Source: Halobacteriales archaeon
GTDB lineage: Archaea > Thermoplasmatota > E2 > JACPAO01 > JAHFTW01
Direction: 5' to 3'
Assembly: GCA_020201445.1 (NCBI GenBank)
Contig: JAIVGU010000008.1
Location: 1-10,858, forward strand
DNA: 10,858 bases
The notes under the pieces were generated by a model, which was not told where the DNA came from, did not search any database, and saw only the letters and a list, made by a program, of their open reading frames with translations. Position 1 is the stretch's first letter; every line of letters begins with the position of its first letter. Shown here piece after piece: positions 7,240-10,858 of this stretch. The position numbers were made by a program, and so were the translations under genes.

Positions 7240-7626
7240 GTGGAAGCTGCCGACCTCCCCGCGGCGGCCGCGTCGGCGGGTGACGAAGCCCCCCGCGAGG
7301 GCCGTCCCGTGCGCTTGGCGCTGCTGATGGTGGCCGCCTGGCTGTGCGGCATCGTCGCCGCGCGGCTGCTGCTGGCCGGCGGCACGGGGTGGCTGCTGTT
7401 CGCGCTGCTGCTGCCCGTCCTGCTCGCGGTGCTGGCGTGGCAGCTGGGCCTCGGCGTGGCGCTCCTGCTGGTGGGCTTCTTCGCGGCGGCCACGCTGGCG
7501 ATGCGGGCGCTGCTCACCGCGCCGCGCATCGGCTGGAGTCTCGCCCTGCTGGTGCCGGTGCTCGGGCTGTCGGCCTTCGTGGCCCTGCGCGTCGTGCTGG
7601 CGCTGCGGGCCCCCAGGGAGAGCTAG
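7240..7626 (+). CDS. Small Ala/Leu-rich membrane protein of unknown function (start uncertain)
   Basis: From GTG 7240 this is 128 residues. A polar N-terminus of about 23 residues (acidic, then Arg-rich) is followed by four likely membrane helices built mainly of Leu, Ala and Val, the first beginning at RLALLMVAAW and the last ending at LRVVLALRAPRES. No motif or family is recognisable. The frame is also open to TTG 7201, which would add a basic stretch, and GTG 7309 would start at the first helix. None of these has a convincing promoter box or Shine-Dalgarno. It is transcribed divergently from the gene at 6776-7168, whose start is 71 nt away, and converges on the small gene ending at 7702. 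Hydrophobic frames can arise by chance in GC-rich DNA, but four regular helices with a clean end argue for a real gene. Confidence 0.6.
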   Translation: MEAADLPAAAASAGDEAPREGRPVRLALLMVAAWLCGIVAARLLLAGGTGWLLFALLLPVLLAVLAWQLGLGVALLLVGFFAAATLAMRALLTAPRIGWSLALLVPVLGLSAFVALRVVLALRAPRES

Positions 7627-7657
7627 GCCGCTGCCAGGAAGCAATCCGTCCGAGAAC

Positions 7658-7687
7658 AGGGAAAAGAGAGGGAGAGGGAAAGAGGGG
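7658..7687 (-). terminator. Pyrimidine-tract terminator candidate after the small basic gene
   Basis: Read on the minus strand this is an unbroken 30-nt pyrimidine run with CTTTC and CTCTTTTCCC stretches, starting 14 nt after the TAG at 7702-7704. Archaeal termination commonly uses U-rich tracts without a required hairpin. A similar tract follows the tRNA gene. Its position between convergent genes fits termination. Confidence 0.45.
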
Positions 7688-7701
7688 CGGCGCCGAAGCG
7701 G

Positions 7702-7923
7702 CTAGCGCTTCTTGGCGGCGACGGCGTTGGCCAGGAACGGCAGGCCGGTGCGGGCGTTGATGCCGACCTTCTTGCCGTCCGGCATGTCGCAGGGCTTGCC
7801 GCTGGCCGGCTTGTTGCCCTTCTTGCAGAAGAAGTAGATGACCTGCTTGCGGCCACCCTTCAGCTCGACCGCACGGGTGTGCAGGACATACTCTCCCTTC
7901 GAGGTCTTGTGTGTGTAGGGCAT
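7702..7923 (-). CDS. Small basic conserved-type protein (73 aa)
   Basis: This 73-residue lysine-rich protein contains KGEYVLHTRAVELKGGRKQ, then IYFF, and ends ARTGLPFLANAVAAKKR. The order YxLH, then GGRxQxIYFF, then RTGLPxL matches a widespread family of short uncharacterised proteins in bacteria and archaea as I remember it; the function is unknown to me. Two cysteines (33 and 45) are present, too few for a zinc ribbon alone. ATG 7923 is preceded by GAGGG about 7 nt upstream, and a TATA box lies at 7983-7988. Unlike its neighbours it would therefore have a leader of about 35 nt with a Shine-Dalgarno and a hairpin. High Lys content and a good ribosome site suggest strong expression. It converges with the membrane protein at 7240-7626. 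Confidence 0.8.
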   Translation of the reverse strand: MPYTHKTSKGEYVLHTRAVELKGGRKQVIYFFCKKGNKPASGKPCDMPDGKKVGINARTGLPFLANAVAAKKR

Positions 7924-7958
7924 GATGCATCCCTCAGGGGGGATGTTGCCCATCCCCA
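7924..7958 (-). promoter_or_regulatory. Structured 5' leader of the small basic gene
   Basis: The inferred leader starts with a perfect 7-bp hairpin: GGGGATG (7957-7951 on the minus strand), loop GGCAA, CATCCCC (7945-7939). The same CATCCC can instead pair with GGGATG at 7933-7928, which includes part of the GAGGG ribosome-binding site. The two folds exclude each other, so ribosome access could be switched. The palindrome GATGCATC (7931-7924) touches the start codon. Confidence 0.45.
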
Positions 7959-7982
7959 CAGGAGGCGAACGGGAGGGCGGGC

Positions 7983-7988
7983 ATAATA
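7983..7988 (-). promoter_or_regulatory. TATA box upstream of the small basic gene
   Basis: The minus strand reads TATTAT within GTTATTATGCC, an AT island in GC-rich DNA. Transcription would begin near 7958, about 35 nt before ATG 7923. The box is AT-rich on both strands and could also serve a plus-strand transcript. Confidence 0.5.
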
Positions 7989-8127
7989 ACCCTGCCGGAA
8001 TGCAACAGGAGGGCTCCAGGAGGGAAATGGGGGCCGTCCGGGGCCATGTTCCTCCTGGGCCCCAGGAGGGCGGAGCGGGACCCCAAAACAACGCTCCAAC
8101 AGGAGAGAAATGGCGAAAGGATGTGGA

Positions 8128-8162
8128 GGGGAAAGAGTCGGGCTGCCGAAGTTTGGACTGCC
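8128..8162 (-). repeat. Degenerate copy of the tRNA-Tyr 3' end (relic 1)
   Basis: On the minus strand this segment aligns to the T arm, 3' acceptor strand and trailer of the tRNA-Tyr gene at 8338-8411. Shared words are CGGCAG, CCCGACTCT and TTCCCC, and TCCAAAC stands where the tRNA has TTCAAAT. It has lost the base pairs needed for a working tRNA. It could be a decayed attachment site, a tandem duplication remnant or a chance similarity of the trailer. Confidence 0.4.
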
Positions 8163-8224
8163 AAAAGGTGCGCTACCCCCGTGTCATGGGACGCGCGCTC
8201 CGCCCGCCACAGGGGCTTCCGCAG

Positions 8225-8258
8225 AAACGGTGGAAAAAAGGGGGAAGAGTCGGGACCG
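8225..8258 (-). repeat. Partial repeat of the tRNA-Tyr trailer and acceptor end (relic 2)
   Basis: Positions 8225-8258 match 8315-8346 apart from small indels: AAACGG, GGAAA, GGGGGAAGAG, TCGGGAC. The second copy is the real 3' end and trailer of the tRNA gene, so the unit is duplicated at about 90-nt spacing. On the minus strand it includes TTTTTTCC, a possible second terminator. Confidence 0.5.
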
Positions 8259-8318
8259 CGGAGCCGCGTCGTGCGGCCTCCGCTGCGCTGCGGCCGCACA
8301 GAGCTGCTCGGGACAAAC

Positions 8319-8336
8319 GGGGAAAGGGGGAAGAGA
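8319..8336 (-). terminator. Pyrimidine-rich trailer of tRNA-Tyr
   Basis: Directly after the discriminator base the minus strand reads CTCTCTTCCCCCTTTCCCC, a near-pure pyrimidine run like the one after the small gene. It is a likely termination region for the tRNA transcript; the T6 run at 8233-8238 would be a backup. Confidence 0.4.
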
Positions 8337-8337
8337 G

Positions 8338-8411
8338 TCGGGACTGCCGGATTTGAACCGGCCTACTCCAGATTTACAGTCTGGCGCCTAACCGAGCTAG
8401 ACTAAGTCCCG
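8338..8411 (-). tRNA. tRNA-Tyr (anticodon GUA)
   Basis: The gene folds into a full cloverleaf of 74 nt without CCA. The acceptor stem is CGGGACT with AGTCCCG (7 bp). The D stem is GTCT with AGGC (one G-T pair) and a 9-nt loop. The anticodon stem is CCAGA with TCTGG around CTGTAAA, giving anticodon GTA (plus-strand TAC at 8375-8377). The T stem is GCCGG with CCGGC around TTCAAAT. The discriminator is A73. The C1-G72 pair is the identity element read by archaeal-type TyrRS. There is no intron, although archaeal tRNA-Tyr genes often have one. CCA is not encoded. No good TATA box is seen about 27 nt upstream, so transcription might begin with the gene ending at 8475, which is 63 nt away on the same strand. 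Confidence 0.97.
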
Positions 8412-8474
8412 GCGGGCTCGACTTGACTGTGGCGCCAGCGGACAGGCGTCCGCAGCAGCGGCGACAAAGGCGGC

Positions 8475-9014
8475 CTACTTGACCGTTTCCAGCCCAGGGG
8501 AGCGCAGCCGGCCGGCCGCCCACGCCGCAGCCACGCCGGTGGCCAGCGTCAGGACAATGAGGGGGCGCCACGCGACCTCCAGGCCGGCCAGCACGACCTG
8601 GGTGGACGGATGGAGCCAGAGCGGGCATTGCAGACAGGGGCCCTTGCCGTCCAGGTGGAGGGCAGTGGAGGCGAGCCCGACCAGAGCCGCCGCGACGCCC
8701 AAGCGCACGGCGCGGGGGCGTGCCGTGGGGTCTCCGTGCGCCACGCCGCGGGCCACGCGGGCGATCAGGAGGGCGGCGCCGGCCGCGAGCGCCAGGACGC
8801 CGGCGAACACGGTGCTCAGGAAGAACCCGAGGCCGTAGCCCCACGCGCAGCCGAAGTCGAAGCCGGAGCGGACCGGTGGGTCGATGCAGGTGCGCTCCAT
8901 GTAGGCGGAGCCGAGCGCCATCCCGGCCAGGAGCGCGGCGAGCAGCAGGAGCCCCACCGCCACGCGGGGGAGCCAGCGCGCCGCGCGCTCCCAGCCGAGT
9001 CCAGGGTCCGCCAT
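8475..9014 (-). CDS. Four-helix, four-cysteine membrane protein (possible thiol-redox protein)
   Basis: This integral membrane protein has 179 residues and helices at about 14-36, 60-87, 102-120 and 129-167. Cys43 and Cys56 lie in the loop between helices 1 and 2 (RTCIDPP, FGCAWGY). A CxxC (Cys117 and Cys120, in KGPCLQCPLW) lies between helices 3 and 4. A loop cysteine pair plus a CxxC near the last helix in a four-helix protein recalls VKOR, and PCLQC recalls the PCVLC of DsbB. I see no wider similarity to either, so a disulfide-forming role is only an inference. ATG 9014 lies 27.5 nt from a T-rich box and starts just before the first helix; the long open frame upstream runs antisense through gcvH and is not coding. 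It is divergent from gcvH with 78 nt between starts, and the tRNA-Tyr gene lies 63 nt downstream. Confidence 0.75.
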   Translation of the reverse strand: MADPGLGWERAARWLPRVAVGLLLLAALLAGMALGSAYMERTCIDPPVRSGFDFGCAWGYGLGFFLSTVFAGVLALAAGAALLIARVARGVAHGDPTARPRAVRLGVAAALVGLASTALHLDGKGPCLQCPLWLHPSTQVVLAGLEVAWRPLIVLTLATGVAAAWAAGRLRSPGLETVK

Positions 9015-9038
9015 GCCACGCGGAGCGCCGCGGCCGCC

Positions 9039-9044
9039 CAAAAG
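9039..9044 (-). promoter_or_regulatory. T-rich promoter box of the four-cysteine membrane protein
   Basis: CTTTTG on the minus strand has its centre 27.5 nt before ATG 9014. It lies 18 nt from the oppositely directed box of gcvH, so TBP at one site may hinder the other. Confidence 0.45.
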
Positions 9045-9062
9045 GGCTTGCCAGGCGTCGCG

Positions 9063-9069
9063 GCTAAAT
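9063..9069 (+). promoter_or_regulatory. TATA-like box of gcvH
   Basis: GCTAAAT is the AT-rich island between the divergent genes; its centre is about 27 nt before ATG 9093, which implies a leaderless gcvH mRNA. Confidence 0.5.
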
Positions 9070-9092
9070 CCGGCGCGCCGGTGGCGGCGCCC

Positions 9093-9476
9093 ATGTCCAA
9101 GACGCCCGCCGACCTGCTGTACTCCAAGAGCCACGAGTGGGTCCGCATCCAGGGCGCGACCGCCACCATCGGCATCACCGACCACGCCCAGGAGGCGCTC
9201 AACGACATCGTCTACGTCGAGCTGCCCAAGGTGGGCCAGGAGTTCGCGCTGGACGCGGAGTTCGGCGTCGTCGAGTCCGTGAAGTCGGTCTCCGACCTCT
9301 TCATGCCCGTCGCGGGCAAGGTCACCGAGGTCAACGGCAGCCTCGAGGACAAGCCGGAGACGCTCAACGAGGACCCCTACGGCGCCGGCTGGCTCGTCAA
9401 GGTCCAGCTCAAGGACCCGGCCCAGGCGAAGGCGCTGCTGAGCGCGGCGCAGTACGCGGCCATCGCTGGGCAGTGA
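9093..9476 (+). CDS. gcvH: Glycine cleavage system H protein (lipoyl carrier)
   Basis: GcvH carries the aminomethyl group from the P-protein to the T-protein and then hands the reduced lipoyl arm to dihydrolipoamide dehydrogenase, in the cytoplasm. The 127-residue product is the family's normal length and has the usual marks: SKSHEWV at 11-17, GITDHAQEALNDIVYVELP at 27-45, the lipoylation motif GVVESVKSVSDL with Lys64 as lipoyl acceptor, and NEDPYGAGWL at 92-101. ATG 9093 fits the family's N-terminus and the TATA-like box 27 nt upstream; the in-frame GTG 9081 would add four residues. An open frame continues far upstream but is antisense to the divergent membrane protein. The stop codon lies inside the stem of a strong hairpin (9471-9516). 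gcvPA follows after 280 nt with its own promoter box, so the two are neighbours in one pathway but perhaps not one transcript. Confidence 0.97.
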   Translation: MSKTPADLLYSKSHEWVRIQGATATIGITDHAQEALNDIVYVELPKVGQEFALDAEFGVVESVKSVSDLFMPVAGKVTEVNGSLEDKPETLNEDPYGAGWLVKVQLKDPAQAKALLSAAQYAAIAGQ

Positions 9477-9516
9477 AACGGGTTCCTCCGCTTCGCTTCG
9501 GAACCTCGTTTCACTG
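9471..9516 (+). terminator. Long hairpin over the gcvH stop codon
   Basis: Arms CAGTGAAACG and CGTTTCACTG (10 bp) continue as GGTTCC and GGAACC (6 bp) with one bulged T, around a 13-nt loop. The TGA stop is in the 5' arm. No T run follows, so it may mark the mRNA 3' end or protect it rather than terminate directly. The loop word CCGCTTCGCTTCGG resembles that of the hairpin at 8271-8299. Confidence 0.55.
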
Positions 9517-9726
9517 TGGGCCGATGCCAGGGCCCTCCAGGCCCCGGACCCCTCGGAGGAATGGGGTGGCCGCTCGCAACGGCGGGCCTCACCGGCCCGC
9601 CGGCTCCTTCCCTTGCGCGCGCCTTGCTTCGCTCGGCGCTTGCGCGGGGCCTCGGCGCGGCCACCCATGCCGGCTTGACCGCGCGCCCCTAGGCTTCTCA
9701 GGCGGGCAGTCTCCACCGTTCCGACA
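9517..9726. other. Structured spacer between gcvH and gcvPA
   Basis: No gene is apparent in this stretch. A 10-bp inverted repeat (GGGTGGCCGC 9564-9573, GCGGCCACCC 9657-9666) encloses a perfect 8-bp hairpin (9581-9588 with 9594-9601, loop TCACC) and a second GC-rich hairpin around CTTGCTTCGCTC (about 9614-9646). Together they can form a three-way junction. The conserved cores of the glycine riboswitch are not visible. Confidence 0.45.
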
Positions 9727-9732
9727 GTTTTT
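9727..9732 (+). promoter_or_regulatory. T-rich promoter box of gcvPA
   Basis: GTTTTT is the only T run in the spacer and has its centre 27.5 nt before GTG 9757. It implies a separate, leaderless gcvPA transcript. Confidence 0.5.
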
Positions 9733-9756
9733 CTCCCCTTGCGGGCTCGCCGCGCC

Positions 9757-10858
9757 GTGCACCTGATCCCCAACCACGCGTTGGAGACCGAGATGGCGGC
9801 CGCGGCGGGGGTCCGCTCGGCCCAGGACCTCTTCGGCGACATCCCCGCCGCCCTGCGCGTGAAGGGTCGCCGAGCCGGAGCGCCACATGGTGCGCCGCCT
9901 GCGCGGGCTGCTGGCGCGCAACCAGTCCTACGACCGCCTCGCCATCTTCCTCGGCGGCGGCAGCAAGCCCCAGCTCGTCCCCGCGGCGGTGAAGGCGGTG
10001 GCGCACCGGCAGGAGTTCATCACCAGCTACACGCCCTACCAGCCCGAGGTGTCGCAGGGGCTCCTGCAGGCCATCTTCGAGTACCAGAGCCTGATGTGCG
10101 ACATCACCCGCATGGAGGTCTCCAACGCGGGGATGTACGACTTCCCGACCGCCCTCGGCGAGGCGGCGCTGATGGCGACGCGCGCCAACGGCCGCACCCG
10201 CTTCCTGGTCCCCGAGCACATGAGCTGGGAGAAGCGCAGCGTCCTGCGCAACTACACCGTGGGCCCCGGCATCCAGGTGGACGCCTACCGCTTCGACGAG
10301 AAGACCGGCCGCGCCGACCTGGCGAGCCTGGAGGCGAAGCTGGGCCCCGACGTGAGCGGCGTCTACCTGGAGACCCCGAACCTCTTCGGCGTCTTCGAGG
10401 AGGAGGCGCGCAGGTTCGGCGAGCTGGCCAAGGCCGCGGGCGCGCTGTTCGTCATGGGCGTTGACCTCACCTCGCTCGGCGTCGCCACGCCGCCCGGCCT
10501 GCTTGGCGCCGACATCGTGGTGGCGGAGGGCTCCTGCTTCGGCGGCGCGCCCGCCCTCGGCGGCCCGCTCCTGGGCACCTTCCTCGCCACCGAGGAGCTG
10601 GTGCGCAGGATGCCGGGCCGCATCATCGGCGCCACCAAGGACGAGTCGGGCAAGCGCGGCTTCGTGATGACGCTCCAGGCCCGCGAGCAGCACATCCGCC
10701 GCAGCAAGGCCACCTCGAACATCTGCTCCAACGAGGCGCTCATCGCCAACCAGGCCGCCATCCACCTCACCATGCTGGGCCGCACCGGCCTGCGCGCGAT
10801 GGGCCTGCAGAACCTTGAGGCAGGCGCGCGGCTGGAGGCGGCCCTCGCCGGCGCCGGG
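9757..10858 (+). CDS. gcvPA: Glycine dehydrogenase (decarboxylating) subunit 1, frameshifted and cut by the window end
   Basis: GcvPA is the alpha subunit of the two-subunit P-protein, which decarboxylates glycine and passes the aminomethyl group to GcvH. The N-terminal piece (GTG 9757, HLIPNHALETEM, GVRSAQDLFGDIP) is typical. The frame then changes near 9866: VKG is followed in the +1 frame by VAEPERHMVRRLRGLLARN and the rest of the family sequence, including TSYTPYQPEVSQGLLQAIFE, MYDFPTALGEAALMA, PGRIIGATKDESGKRGF and LQAREQHIRRSKATSNICSN. About ten residues also seem to be missing at the join when compared with the B. subtilis protein as I recall it. The PLP lysine is carried by subunit 2 (gcvPB), which should lie beyond the window. 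GTG 9757 is supported by a T-rich box 27.5 nt upstream; TTG 9739 is an alternative. The break may be a real lesion or an assembly error. Confidence 0.92.

Larger units (their letters stand above)
7989..8337. other. Gene-poor stretch with CAGGAGG repeats, hairpins and tRNA-like partial repeats
   Basis: I see no credible protein gene here. The stretch holds CAGGAGGG at 8006, 8017 and 8063, with a related CAGGAGAG at 8100. An almost perfect 19-nt palindrome lies at 8051-8069 (CCTCCTGGG/CCCAGGAGG), and an 8-bp hairpin at 8271-8278 with 8292-8299. Two plus-strand frames starting at ATG 8027 and 8110 look as if they have ribosome sites, but they run into the tRNA antisense and are probably spurious. 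Partial copies of the tRNA-Tyr 3' region are listed separately. Confidence 0.5.

Noticed and set aside
8027..8391. Two plus-strand frames with good-looking ribosome sites (ATG 8027 and ATG 8110)
   Set aside because: Both end inside the antisense of tRNA-Tyr, giving the well-known spurious endings of the type PDLNRPTPDLQSG, and neither has a recognisable domain.
8338..8411. Intron in tRNA-Tyr
   Set aside because: The anticodon loop is exactly seven nucleotides and all stems close without extra sequence.
8475..9014. Firm assignment as VKOR or DsbB
   Set aside because: Only the cysteine arrangement matches; the CxxC is in a loop between helices 3 and 4 and no other family residues are seen.
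8610..9476. A 288-residue gcvH with a long N-terminal extension
   Set aside because: The extension is antisense to the four-cysteine membrane protein and disagrees with the family's length; ATG 9093 has a promoter box at the right distance.
9477..9756. Glycine riboswitch controlling gcvPA
   Set aside because: Its conserved core words are not visible on either strand, and the promoter box at 9727-9732 leaves no leader for it.

Overview
The window looks like a chromosomal piece of a GC-rich archaeon, most likely a member of the Thermoplasmatota, though the phylum is a guess. The domain call rests on four points. The tRNA-Tyr has the archaeal C1-G72 pair and no encoded CCA. Promoters carry TATA-like boxes at a fixed distance from start codons, which implies leaderless mRNAs. 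Two large proteins combine an N-glycosylation-rich ectodomain, one membrane helix and cytoplasmic winged-helix pairs. Pyrimidine tracts, rather than hairpin-plus-U structures, follow the stop codon of the small basic gene and the tRNA 3' end.

Layout. 1-803: the tail of a hydrophobic protein, a palindromic spacer, and a fumarylacetoacetate hydrolase-family gene on the plus strand. 804-884: a palindromic element between convergent genes. 885-5818: two tandem paralogous genes on the minus strand, each coding for a signal peptide, a large ectodomain, one TM helix and two winged-helix domains; the downstream copy has a one-base frameshift near 3170. 5819-6086: the promoter of the second paralog and a nested palindromic repeat related to the one at 811-876. 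6087-7626: three small multi-pass membrane proteins of unknown function (two minus, one plus). 7702-7923: a small basic conserved-type protein with an unusual leader. 7924-8337: a gene-poor stretch with CAGGAGG repeats, hairpins and partial repeats of the tRNA-Tyr 3' end. 8338-8411: tRNA-Tyr(GUA), minus. 8475-9014: a four-helix, four-cysteine membrane protein, divergent from gcvH (9093-9476). A structured 280-nt spacer then leads to gcvPA, which has a frameshift near 9866 and is cut by the window end.

How the genes work together. GcvH and GcvPA belong to the glycine cleavage system (lipoyl carrier and alpha subunit of the P-protein) but appear to have separate promoters. The two winged-helix membrane proteins are probably one-component sensors acting at the membrane. 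An inverted repeat over the TATA box of one, and short symmetric arms around that of the other, suggest autoregulation. No mobile-element genes, CRISPR array or defence cassette are visible. The most distinctive signals are the near-constant 27.5-nt spacing from box to start codon, the related palindromic spacers, and the repeats downstream of the tRNA.
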